The position numbers were made by a program, and so were the translations under genes. Source: Chondrilla cf. caribensis (Eukaryota; Porifera; Demospongiae; Chondrillida; Chondrillidae). From it: a stretch of DNA of 51,530 nt. How positions within the stretch are numbered: position 1 is the first letter of the stretch; each line of letters starts with the position of its first letter. The notes beneath the pieces are model-generated. The model saw only the letters and a list, made by a program, of their open reading frames with translations, was not told where the DNA came from and ran no database searches. Location: assembly GCA_964020155.1 (NCBI GenBank), contig OZ026553.1, positions 3,257,479 through 3,309,008 on the forward strand, given 5' to 3'. Below, piece after piece: positions 11,133 to 22,050 of this stretch.

Positions 11133-13830
11133 TTAAGAATAAACAATGTCATGGGACTCTGAAGATTGCTGCATAGAGCCCAGAACAGATAGAGCATTAC
11201 CTCTTTGAACAGCAACCGAGATCCTTTGAATAAGATATTGAAAGGATAAGGCCTCTCCGGTATGAGTTCTGAGGCGTTGGGAAATCTCCCGGAGAAAATG
11301 GAGGGTTTTTGACCCAAAAGCGCCAGATGTTTCAATAGAAACAGGAGCAAAAATGTGGGTGGCATCAAGGTGTTGGTACTGGGCCGCCTTGCGAGATTCT
11401 GCTTGGTCTGCCACTGCGCCTGTTCTGTTGGATGCAATGGTGGAATAAGATGGAGCGAATGTGTCAGAGCAAGTAGCATCCCAGATTAAGGGGCGTCCAT
11501 TCTTCCACGGCAACAGGGTTACCCCATCAGGCCGCTTCCCATCAGATCGACTGAGGCCTTTGGGTTCCGTTTGGCATGGTACTCCTGCAGCAGACAGAGA
11601 TCTGCATATGATGTCATTTATGGCATTGTGTCGTGAATGGCGGCCCTGGCTTCTAAGGCAACTCAGCCCATGCAAGGCCAACTTGTCTACTGGTATTCCA
11701 CACTGACGGCAAAGTAGTGGACAGCACAAAGCCACTCCCAACCGGAGACCGACAGAAATGGTGATAGTTTCGGCATCCATCCTGAGCCCCAATGATGACA
11801 CGGGGGGAGCATTGAGCCAAGCACTGGATTCCTTGCTAGCACTACCTAGGAGTCTAGCCCGGGAAATGGGGTCATGGGCTTTTCTTAAAAGGGAGTCAAA
11901 TCTTGACAAAACCTGGGGTCGGTCCCATTCCTTTTGCTGACTTGAAGATGGGTCGGATGGAGGAGGAGTAGTTGTGCTTGATTTCCATAATGCGAGGGCC
12001 TCAGTATTCTCTGTAGGATGTACATTGTGCAGGCAAGGAGGTAAAATGTTCTTGGTGAGTGCAAGGCAGCCAGCAGCTGAGGCCAAAAAGGCAGAAGGTG
12101 CAAGGTGGACTGCACTGCGGACACCTATACCTCCGGACCAGATCGGGAGGGATGCTTGAAGCCACACGTTATCATCTGACAGATTGATGTTAAGTATAGT
12201 GCTGGTGATGGAACGGAGAAGAAGATCGAATTCAGCCAGCTTGTGAGACCTATAGCAGGGCGAAGTTCTCAGAAGATACTGAATCTTAGGAATTGAGAAA
12301 GCATTACGGAGGAGAACCAGAGAATCATGTCTTCTAAAATGAGGCAATCTTTCTCCCATGATTTTGAGGGCATCACACTTACTTGAAATAGCTGAGTCAA
12401 TTGATTCGATGCTACCTATTGGTGCACCTAAGAAAGATGCATGATTGGGGAAGACCGGGATTAAATCAGGGGTGGAGAGTAGAACATGAGACTCTAGAGG
12501 ATTAATGGCAATCAGCTCTGATTTTTTGAGATTCAGGCAAAGGCCCAAATGGGATGCTTCTTCTTGAATGAGGCTAATGTCATTTGATACATCCAAGGCG
12601 TGCCCACCGATCAAACCATCGTCTAAGTAGAAGATCCTCAAATCTGACCGGAGCTTTTCAATTAACGGATGGATGGCTAGGCAGAATAGCAAAGGGCCCA
12701 GAGGGTCACCTTGTTGAACTCCTTCCCTAGACAGCAGTGTGACCTCCTCATAGAAGAGGTGGGTACAAGAGGAATAGCAGCAGTGAACCATGGGATAGAG
12801 ATCCGGCATGTGTTCTAGGGTGGCTTCCAAAACTTTGTCTCTCCTGATACTATTAAAGGCGTTTTGGAAATCGAGCTTCACTAGCACATAGTCAGATGGA
12901 ATTTCATTAAGGAAGATTCTAGCACTGTGGATAGCAGCTTCAGCTCCCAACTTTGTACCGAAGCCTAGTTGTCTGGGAGACAAGTAATCCTTCACCTGCG
13001 AGATAGCACTCATACAGCCAACCTTGGCAACCAGACGGCGCAGAGTTGATCCAATTGCTATGGGCCGAATACCTCCATCATTCTTCTTCAAAGCTAGTAT
13101 GTTGGCGCCGAACAGTATGGGTCTGATCTCATGGTTAACCTTACCGGCTAGCACGAAATTGGTGAAAGAGGTGAGTGCTTGTTTCAGATGTATACCCCCT
13201 TCTCCCGCAGATGGGCTGGTCATATCCACAAGATGTTGAGGTCTGAGGAGGTCCGGGCCTCCAGCTGAACCCTTTGGAAATGACAACAGGGCACGCATCA
13301 CTATATCGAGAGACACTTCTAAAGGCTCGACTCCATCAGGGGGAGTGGGGGAGGAGGAGGCTGGATGGGGAGGGGGGTGCTTGGACTTAAGAGCTTCCAC
13401 CGTCTCGGTGTTGGGTACAGCGAAAGTGTCTTGGGAGCAAGCAAGGCGGATGGCACCTTTGTAGTCGCCCTCCTCAAGTTTGGTGGAAATACGTCTGGAG
13501 ATGGCTTGTAATGAATTAATTCTGGAATGATCTCCTGAGTCCCCAATTAGAGAAGTACGGGGAGGGTCTCTTTCCTCTGCAATTTGACGATTGATGAGGG
13601 ATGTTAAATTCCATCGTCTCCCGCCACGTTTTGGCACTCTGAGGCACCTGCCTGGTAGATACAGCAACCGTGACCAAGAATGAATACTGTTAGAGGTAAT
13701 GGCGTCTTCCAGGACTTCAACGAATTTGCGAGCTGCCTTCTCCCGACAGCCACGGGGGATCTTTTTGATCACCTTTACTGCTGCAGGCCTCGATACCGAC
13801 AGGTACGTGTTATCGCCAGAGGGAGACATA
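11133..13830 (-). CDS. Retroelement ORF: reverse transcriptase with C-terminal endonuclease-like domain
   Basis: About 898 codons open up to the gap edge; true start unknown. The RT core shows VLVKLDFQNAFNSI (motif A Asp, near 12870), EGVQQGDPLGPLLF (motif B, near 12700) and FYLDDG (motif C, near 12625). After a thumb-like region comes a Cys/His cluster (CRQCG...LHGLSC, near 11640-11720). It is followed by KRPDGVTLLPW and IWDATCSDTF (11455-11545), resembling the PD-(D/E)XK restriction-like endonuclease seen C-terminal to RT in R2-type non-LTR elements. No frameshift or stop in the visible part, so insertion may be recent. Clade assignment is tentative. Confidence 0.8.
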
Positions 13831-14030
13831 NNNNNNNNNNNNNNNNNNNNNNNNNNNNNNNNNNNNNNNNNNNNNNNNNNNNNNNNNNNNNNNNNNNNNN
13901 NNNNNNNNNNNNNNNNNNNNNNNNNNNNNNNNNNNNNNNNNNNNNNNNNNNNNNNNNNNNNNNNNNNNNNNNNNNNNNNNNNNNNNNNNNNNNNNNNNNN
14001 NNNNNNNNNNNNNNNNNNNNNNNNNNNNNN
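13831..14030. other. Assembly gap of 200 N
   Basis: Exactly 200 unknown bases, a typical scaffold placeholder, so the true length is unknown. It joins the 5' part of the retroelement to the middle of a sushi exon of A2. The first A2 exons and the 5' exons of B1 are missing around it. Confidence 0.98.
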
Positions 14031-14146
14031 CTCATTTGGTTGTAAGAATGGATTCGCATTTGAAGAGTCTCCTCCTGAAGGGTCCACATTTCATACTCTG
14101 AAGTGTACAAGAGGAGAGTGGGAGGGAGTTACACCAGTTTGTAATG
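14031..14146 (+). CDS. A2 exon: sushi/CCP domain 1, 3' part
   Basis: Begins directly after the gap inside [10 protein letters not shown] and ends GVTPVCNG at aatg|gtgagc. Nearly identical to A1 1442-1557. Confidence 0.8.
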
Positions 14147-17100
14147 GTGAGCGACCAATACATATTCAGTACATTTAAGTATTTCCAGAAATTGATTATA
14201 CTAGTCTTATAATTATCAGATATCAATGAGTGTACAAAGGATATACATGGATGTGACCCGGTGAGGTCCAACTGCACCAACACTAATGGAGGCTTTAAGT
14301 GCTACTGTAAAGAAGGATATGAGAAGAATGACGAAGGAGAATGCAAATGTATGTAAAATATTAGGGGATTCTTTTTGTAACTGTGAAAATTGAGTAAATT
14401 TATCTGTTCTTCTGAGTGGAATGGCTAGTATTTTTAGAAATTATGATGGACAGTTTATGCATGCCACTTGGAGGATGATACGTCCTAAGCTTTTTACACA
14501 ATGTTTTGCTACTGAATTTCACAAAGACCATATGCGAGATATTAATCTCATCTTCACAATATTAGTACGTATGGTATATTATAATATACCCAGGAATTTT
14601 TCCATTACTTAACAATTAAGAAACAATTACTAATCCACAAAGTTGTACATGATTCATAGGAATTATATATACGTATATGTATTTTTTGCAAAATTGTGAT
14701 TTTTTAGTCTATGGTATAATCCAGTTGCCACCTAAACACTGTCTTCTGTCTTCATTCATTTTTGTATCTATAGGATTTCCGATCCACGGTGGTTGGGGAG
14801 TGTGGATCCCATCAGGTATATGCAGTGTGACTTGTGGTGGAGGTATCAGGAGATATGAGAGGCAGTGTAACAACCCACCTCCCAGGAACAGAGGACTACC
14901 CTGCAGGGGCGATGACTCCAAATATGAACCTTGTAACACAGAGTGCTGTCCAGGTGAGTATACCAACGATGCACAGTTATAATTTCATATACACAATTTT
15001 CTTCTTATGAGTATAAATACATTTGTAACTCTCAGTACACAGAGCAGCATCATAATGTACGTCTTGATTAACACAACATGAAATGCCCTAGGACCATAGT
15101 CATATACACAAATTCTCATCCACACTGCAATAACTTCATTCGCAATGTGGGCAGCTGTAGACATTCATTGGTAGACTATGCTATGATATAAATTACATAT
15201 AAAGTAATAAAAAGAACTTTCCAATATCAGTGTTATTCTTGAGGGTTGGATAAGCAAGGATGTAAATTTGTTAATGAATTTCAATACCACATAAATTAAG
15301 GCTTTTACTTTTCTGTATGTCCTTCCCAGTGCATGGTGAGTGGTCCGAGTGGATTGATGGTGCCTGTTCTAAGACATGTGACTACGGAGTCCGTAAAAGA
15401 TACAGATCATGCGAAGGTCCTTACTGTGGAGGAGAGGAATGTACAGGAGTTGAGGAAATCGAGGTGGAATGTAATGAGAGACCATGTCAAGGTATGTCTA
15501 TAATACGTTCACAAGTCTAACATACAACAGTACATACATGCATGCACAAGAAATACATAGGTATATACTATGGTATAAAACCTGAAAACCAAAAAATATA
15601 TGCATACATAATATGCAGATACGCACGCACGCACACACACACATGCATATACCCATGCACACACACAATATAATATATACCTTATACGTATATATGCAGC
15701 CACACACTTATTGCTAGTTTTATTGTGCAACTTGATAGGATGTCCCATTCCAGTTGGTCCCCCTGGAGTTGAGTTTCATGTACCAGATGGTGCAACTGAG
15801 ATACAACATGAGGGAAAACTTTCCTACACTTGTGGTGCGGGGTTCAATTCGGTATTTGATGAGGAAGCAAACAGTTTCCCTTCCATTGAATGCAAAGGGG
15901 GTGAATGGATAGGAGAGAGTCCCAAGTGTGGAGGTGGGTGTGTGATCTGCGGTCATTAAATATAATATAATACATGTATATGTGTATATTGTGAGATCTC
16001 AGAGCATTGTTAATTAATGAGGTGTTGCACATTGAATATGAACAGTACCTAGTAAGTAAATAACTACCAAGTAAATCCTGTTGACCGTAATGAAAATAGC
16101 AAAATTATTGTAATTAATATAATATTACTTATAATACATATGATGAGTGATCAATTACTTTTTCAAAAGACATACGTACATCTCAGTCTGTTATGTATTA
16201 CTTGTTACCAGTTTATTCCAGATGACAAATTCTCTTTTAGACATAAATGAATGTGATTTGGATATTCATGAATGCAATCCTGAAACTTCATTATGTGTGA
16301 ATATCCTTGGAGGTTTCAAGTGTTTCTGTAAGAAAGGATTCAAACTAGCAGATGATGGAGTGACTTGTAAAGGTATGTATGCAAAACAGCTTCACTGACA
16401 ATCAATCTAATAGTATACACATTTAAGGTATTGTAAGTGATGCTAAATACTTCATTGATCATGGCATACTTTAGCATTGTATGGTATAATTTGATTTTTC
16501 ATTGTTATTATGTTGATAAATTTGATTGTTAGCTCTTATCATGAACATACACATATAATATTATATTATAATGGGATTTGTAACTACAACAAACAAAAAT
16601 TGATTAAGAATGACATTAATTTGCAATATTGCAGTTGCTGATGATGGTAATGGTATTATTATGATAAAATAATAGTAATGTTGGTAAGTTTGAGCAGCTA
16701 CACTCTACTTGCTAGGATGGTCAATCATATTCAACTACAGTTAGCACACAGATAGCAGGAATTGTGGTTGTTTGCATTGAAATTCAATCTGACTGGTCAT
16801 AAAATTCATTATTTTCATCGTAAATGTAGACATCAACGAATGTGAGGACAATAATGGTGGTTGCAAGAAACACTGTAGGAATGATTTTGGTACATACCAG
16901 TGCTACTGTCCTGATGGTTTTGAGCTGGATGAAGATGGACTCTCTTGCATTCGTGAGTTAATTCTGTTTTATTTCCTTCATTACAATAATATGCTCACTC
17001 AATAAGGACAAGTCCTTACTTTGATAGTATTTCAACTGATTATTTGCCAATAATTTCAATAACCATACTAAGATTTGTGTTTGCAATTTTGCACAGTTGC

Positions 17101-20100
17101 TATAATAATATGTTTTACCTCCCGATCCATGAGCAGAGTTTGATCCATTGAAATTATTAATATTCTTATCACCAATAGATCCCAGCTCTGACTGCTCCGA
17201 ACTCCCTACACCTGGTAATGGTACCAAAAATTGCACTAGAACTTCCTTTGGTCTCAGTTGTGATCTGGCATGCAACAATGGGTTTGAGTTCTCCGGCAGT
17301 TATGATGTTTCCCCACAGACCTGTGTTGATGGCATATGGCGATATGATCTTGACAACAAGGAAATACCGGATTGTGAAGGTTTGCTTGTATACTGTGTAC
17401 TTGTAGGATAGTTACACATTCGTCTCACTTCAAACATTATAAAGAAAATTAAATTACAGTAACTATAATAATGAAATTATTATTACGAAAGATGGTCAGC
17501 TGTATTATAGTCTCTGCCATGGTAATGTTTGACCTGCAAAAGTCTAACTCACATAAACTTATGCATTAACACAGAGTACATACTTGACTATTTATATAAT
17601 ATTCAGTCTTCAACTATTAAACATTACATGACCATAATATGTGATTTTATGATTCAGTACAGTGAAACCTTGCTAATCCGACACCTCTATAATCCAACAT
17701 TCTCCCTATTCCGACCATTATATGAGGTACACTCATCATATATAAGTATGGTAAGAGGCACTACATAATCCAACAACCTCCTAATCCAACATTATTCTCA
17801 GGTTCCATTGAGTGTCGGATTAGAGAGGTTTCACTGTAGTAGAATGGGAAGAATGAATAAGAGTGATGAACCATAGGAACAAACTCACAATGAATTTTGA
17901 AGTTTTGTATAAAATGGTCTAACTAGGATGTACTGCTATTTTTCCTGTGCAAAAGTGCAGCATGGTTCAAAACTGTATGCGTAAAAAGTGTTAAGCATTT
18001 TAGTGAATGCAATGGTACTAATGGATCTTATTCCATTTATAAGTCTTGTGGTAAGAAATCCTAATGTCATACACATTGTTGTAGTTTTCAGGTGATAGCT
18101 GATAGATTTGTAACTTTGCTCCTTATTTCTCCATCTTCCAGTTGTTGAAGACACTTGGTTCAACTTTGACACTTTCCTAGATGATCTTGGGGATTGTGAT
18201 CCTTCAGCAGATTATGATACTAATTCTAGCGACTTGTTTGGACCACCGTCTGGATTCGGTTTTGGATCGTCATCTGCTGATTGTGACACCGGATCTAAAA
18301 AAAGATCTGCTGGGAGCCTTAGAGTACGTCTGACACTGTCTTTAAGAGTACCTCGCCAATGTGTCAGCCTCAGCTGTCGAAGAGCAGAACTGAGGAAGCT
18401 GTACATCAAAGCTGTGCAATTACGTACTCTGGTCAGGCAAAACAAAGCCCGTGTGACAGTTACGAACAGAAACACTTCTGCAAGTGTAGTTGTTCCACTC
18501 ACTGGGGATTTGGACCTGCGAAGAGGAAGACTGAGCATGTCTTGCGATCCAGGCTCAATTCTTGTGAAGGAAATTTGTGGTCAGTATTGCAAATGTTAGA
18601 TATTATAATACAGATAGATAGTTAGATACAGCTAATGACACACCCTGTGGGTTGAAATGTTTACAGTTGTGATGAAAACACTGAGTGCTTTTCTGACAAA
18701 AATTTCGCATGATGTAAAACCATTATTTGTTGGATTATGTACAATAATCTCATGTTTCATTCTTGACTGTATAGTTCCCTGTGGTCAAGGCTATTACTAC
18801 AAAGGTTCTACTGCACCAGCCAAATGTGAGCCATGTCCCTTCAACACCTATCAAGATGGATCTGGACGTAGCTCTTGTAAGAAATGCCCTGAGGGGACAT
18901 ATACTAATAAACAAGGAAGCAAGTTCGCAGACTCATGTTTGAGTGAGTACGTTTCCATGTGTGATATATTGATGATTAGTTTATGCTACACTTGTCATAC
19001 TGTTCTCAGGTAGCCTTGTGCTATTTAGACAAGATGCTTACATGTGAACTTATAATTGCATTTTATGTCTATCACAAACTCCCTCGTATACTTGATCTAA
19101 CTGTGGAATATTCATATATATATATATACTATAATATTCTCACAATGATATCATGTACGTTTATGGGAGTATGGATTGCTATGTATTGTATATAAGAAGC
19201 AAATAAGAAATTTGTAGTACATTGACTCATACATATACTAAGGAATGAGAATAAACCATTATAGGTGTTTCTGCTGCAGCTGTACTTGCTTTCAAATGTA
19301 TATTAAATGATGTGTTAAAGTATGTGTATACTTTGGTGAAGTGTGACACACCTTTCTTCTTGTCAATCAGCACCATGCCAACCTGGTACTTTCTCCGAGA
19401 CGGGACTCTCCCCGTGTCAAAAGTGTCCAATTGGTACTTATCAAAATGTATCTAGAGCTAATTTTTGCTATTTTTGTGACTTTGGATTGGTCACGGATGA
19501 AGAAGGTGCCACCAGTGTGGATGACTGTGGTATGTTATATAACTCTCAGTAGTTTTCATCCTCATTAATATTGTATCATTATCATTAATTCCAGTTATAT
19601 TTTAAAACATATAGGATGTCCCAATGGTACATATTGGCAGGACTGCTCGAGGAACTGCACATGTGGTAACGGTGGAAAATGTAACATTGATGGAAAATGT
19701 GACTGTCCGAGAGGATGGACTGGTCCAAATTGCCTTATGCCAAGTAAGGACAAATCACATTTATTATTATTCAGGCATTTGAGCTCACTGGAATGAAAAA
19801 TATAGACAGCTTGTACTACTATTTATAATTAATAAGCAGTTACATAATCAGTTATCAAGAGGGATATCACCTTAAAAATTATTATAATATGATTGCATAT
19901 AGTAGCAGTTATAGCTGACACATATGCTATCTATATTATTTTAATATCCTTCATAATAATTTTGGTATCTAAGCCAATGTGCTTTAACCAGCACAATTAG
20001 CATTATGATCAACTTTAGAATTCATCATGTGTAGTATATGTCACAATTGATGTTGGTTTATTGCAAATACTCTGCATTATTTGGTACATTCATGCAGATC

Positions 20101-21521
20101 CAAATTCCGAATGTCAAGATACATATTTTGTCAAGTTCATCAACAACTATAGAGCTATACAGAAAAGACAGATCCTTTTACTCAGTGCTGATAAAAAAGC
20201 AGACATAGACTTGTTTGCTGGAAATGAGAGAAACACTTCTCATGTAGTCAGTTCTGCATTCCAATTGGATTCATATAAAGTTGCAAATGTGTCCATTAGT
20301 GCTGACGTTCCATTTGTTTACCAAGTCTCCTTATATCCTTACGACAAACCTGTATTTCTTGGATACAACAGTGAGTTTGGAAGCTCTGATGCATTCTGTG
20401 GTCTCCCAGTACAATTCCTTGCAGAAGATGAATGTGAAGAATATCGTGCCATTTCAACTGCTGTCCACCCATCTATGAGGAGAGGCTTCAATAGTACAGT
20501 ATTAGTCATCGGGTCCCAGAAAAGTACACGTATAGAGGTAACACTTACTCAGGATGCTGTAATCACAGTCAGGACTACTGGGCAAGTAAACAAAGTCTTA
20601 AAAGGCAAGAAGTCAAATTTCACAATTGACAGGTATGATATCATCCAGATAAATTCTCAGGAGGACCTCACTGGGACCAAAGTCAAAGCCTATCGTCCTG
20701 TGACGGTGTACAGCGGACATGAATGCGGGAACGTTCCTAGTAATATTTCTGGATGCGACCACATGGTGGAACAACTGCCCCCAGTCAACGTCTGGGGACA
20801 CCACTACATTGCTACTCCTTTTCTTCAGCGGACAGTCGACAGTTTTGTAAAAGTTGTAGTTGCTGAAGAAAATACCACCTTCAACATGGTATGCGTCAGT
20901 CCGGAAGGAAACATTACGTACATGGACACTATTGGGCCTTTAAACAGTGGGGAATTCTACGAGTGGTTTGTGCCTGCCCAAGAGTATCTTTACATCTACT
21001 CCGACAAGCCTTTGATGGTGGTGCACTTCATCACAGCCAAGCAGAAGGATGATGTTGGTGATCCGTCAATGATTGTGCTTCCCAGCACGGAAAACTTGGT
21101 GAATAATGTTACCTTCTTCAGTTTAGACCTTGGGGTTCATTCATTCGTCCATTTTGTCAACGTCATCATTCCAGAAGTCTACAGTAACCCGGATTTTATA
21201 ATTTTGGACGAAGATCCCCTAAGCACCTTCGAGTATCATTCTTTCAGTCTCGCTAGTGCATTTGGTGATTTTGTGATCTACCGCATCCCGTTAGACCCGG
21301 GCTATCACACCATCCATCACACCAATCCTAAGGCCGGATTCATATTGACAGCATATGGGCTAGCCAGAGGTGCCTCATATGGCTATTCTCCTGTAATGAA
21401 CCAAGGTGAGATGATCTATCTCTGTTTATCATTCTAATTCTGTTGCTCAATCTGTAATTAATATGCGTTTATCTTCGTTTTACTAGTGATGTCATGTGAG
21501 AGGAAGTTGAAGTCATTCTAA
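14031..21521 (+). CDS. Gene A2: second copy of the TSP1/sushi/EGF/IgGFc-binding gene (5' truncated by gap)
   Basis: Join <14031-14146, 14220-14348, 14774-14953, 15330-15491, 15739-15933, 16241-16372, 16830-16952, 17179-17379, 18142-18579, 18775-18942, 19371-19529, 19615-19743, 20098-21405, 21487-21521. Every complete exon has the same length as its A1 partner, and introns align almost throughout. Splicing EGF1 (last base T at 14348) to TSP1-3 (first bases GA at 14774) makes a TGA stop, so this allele or paralogue may be non-functional or may skip the TSP1-3 exon. Other junctions are open. Signal peptide and the first TSP1 exons are not present. Confidence 0.8.
14220..14348 (+). CDS. A2 exon: calcium-binding EGF 1 (junction stop)
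   Basis: DINEC-type cbEGF as in A1. The last bases are TGCAAAT|gtatgt where A1 has TGCGAAG|gtatgt. The changed final base makes the split codon T+GA. Confidence 0.8.
14774..14953 (+). CDS. A2 exon: TSP1 domain 3
   Basis: [20 protein letters not shown] as in A1; one visible change is NGG to NRG in the PPPRN loop. The exon starts with GA, completing the TGA stop after normal splicing. Confidence 0.85.
15330..15491 (+). CDS. A2 exon: TSP1 domain 4
   Basis: [17 protein letters not shown] as in A1. Phase 1-1, 54 codons. Confidence 0.85.
15739..15933 (+). CDS. A2 exon: sushi/CCP domain 2
   Basis: [18 protein letters not shown] and [12 protein letters not shown]. Same length as A1, with a few conservative changes. 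Confidence 0.85.
16241..16372 (+). CDS. A2 exon: calcium-binding EGF 2
   Basis: [20 protein letters not shown] to E in the first loop relative to A1. Phase 1-1. Confidence 0.88.
16830..16952 (+). CDS. A2 exon: calcium-binding EGF 3
   Basis: [16 protein letters not shown], then [20 protein letters not shown]; protein sequence as in A1. Confidence 0.88.
17179..17379 (+). CDS. A2 exon: sushi/CCP domain 3
   Basis: [36 protein letters not shown] to D changes relative to A1. Confidence 0.8.
17424..17598. other. Intronic segment inverted relative to A1
   Basis: Counterpart of A1 5126-5282 in the opposite orientation; about 90% identity by eye after reverse complementing. The foldback element next to it in A1 is absent here. 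Confidence 0.85.
17660..17836. mobile_element. 177-bp pogo/Tc1-type MITE with TA target duplication
   Basis: Ends CAGTGAAACCTTGCTAATCC and GGATTAGAGAGGTTTCACTG are inverted repeats. It is flanked by TA on both sides (17658-17659, 17837-17838). The matching A1 intron has the empty site with a single TA at 5334-5335 (ttcagTAgtagaatg). No coding capacity. Confidence 0.92.
18142..18579 (+). CDS. A2 exon: acidic linker plus basic spacer
   Basis: Same 146 codons as A1, including [24 protein letters not shown] and the gtcagt donor. High conservation of the whole exon supports it as coding. Confidence 0.65.
18775..18942 (+). CDS. A2 exon: GCC2_GCC3-like repeat 1
   Basis: [43 protein letters not shown]. 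Same length as A1. Confidence 0.85.
   Translation, partial: FPVVKAITTKVLLHQPNVSHVPSTPIKMDLDVALVRNALRGHILINKEASSQTHV
19371..19529 (+). CDS. A2 exon: GCC2_GCC3-like repeat 2
   Basis: [19 protein letters not shown]; one N to D change near the end relative to A1. Confidence 0.85.
19615..19743 (+). CDS. A2 exon: EGF-like module
   Basis: [36 protein letters not shown]; ends LMP instead of LQP. Confidence 0.8.
20098..21405 (+). CDS. A2 exon: IgGFc-binding domain
   Basis: 436 codons, fully open. The hallmark [17 protein letters not shown] and [15 protein letters not shown] is kept. Changes relative to A1 are scattered and mostly conservative. Confidence 0.88.
21487..21521 (+). CDS. A2 terminal mini-exon
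   Basis: ttttactag|TGATGTCATGT...: [11 protein letters not shown] and stop TAA, protein identical to A1. Confidence 0.7.
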
Positions 21522-22024
21522 TAGTCACATGAAGGATAGTATTCAAGATAGACTGTGTGATGTGTGTCTAATATCATAGGCTAACAATTATAGATTTGAA
21601 ATTAATGCTGTTGAGTTGTAGTGTGTCATTTAGTACTAAGAAACCCCCAAATATCTGCTAAAGTGTGTTTAACAATATTATGTATATTGTTATTATAATA
21701 ATGTAGATTAATCATTAGTATTATTTAGTTAATCACTTTAATTAATTTTGCATTCAATCTGAAACTCGTTACAGTTCGTGTTGGATTAATTTCACATGTC
21801 CAATCCAATCAAATACTGATTATATGTAGCTAGGATCATGATACAAAGACATAATATTATACATCTGGACTTTACCACCATCATGCATAACCTCAGTTGT
21901 CTCATGATTGCACAGTTGGTAAGGTTGTACATAGTACATTATAGTTGCATTGCTGAAGGATAGAATAATTTAAAAATTGGAGTAAAAGAAAACAAGTGTA
22001 TACTATGGAGCTCTCGAGTCTCAA
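21522..22024. other. Convergent intergenic 3' flank between A2 and B2
   Basis: AT-rich and collinear with 9059-9575. No coding module seen. Confidence 0.6.
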
Positions 22025-22050
22025 TCAATTCTCTGGATCACATTGAGCAA
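22025..22050 (-). CDS. B2 terminal mini-exon
   Basis: Acceptor ttcatgcag, then VAQCDPEN and TGA. Its counterpart in B1 (9576-9601) has Tyr for Cys. Confidence 0.65.

Larger units (their letters stand above)
10930..13830 (-). mobile_element. Non-LTR-like retroelement, 5' end lost in gap
   Basis: Minus-strand element inserted in B1. From its 3' side on the plus strand: a hairpin, a GC-richer stretch, (AT)n at about 10999-11026, a T-run at about 11028-11052 (a poly(A) tail on the element's strand), a short AT-rich 3' UTR, then the ORF. The 5' end is not reached because the assembly gap starts at 13831. It is absent at the corresponding site of B2, near 23410. Confidence 0.75.

Noticed and set aside
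13680..14178. ORFs running through the N gap that fuse the retroelement with the sushi exon
   Set aside because: The fusion is made by unknown bases; the two sides come from different genes.
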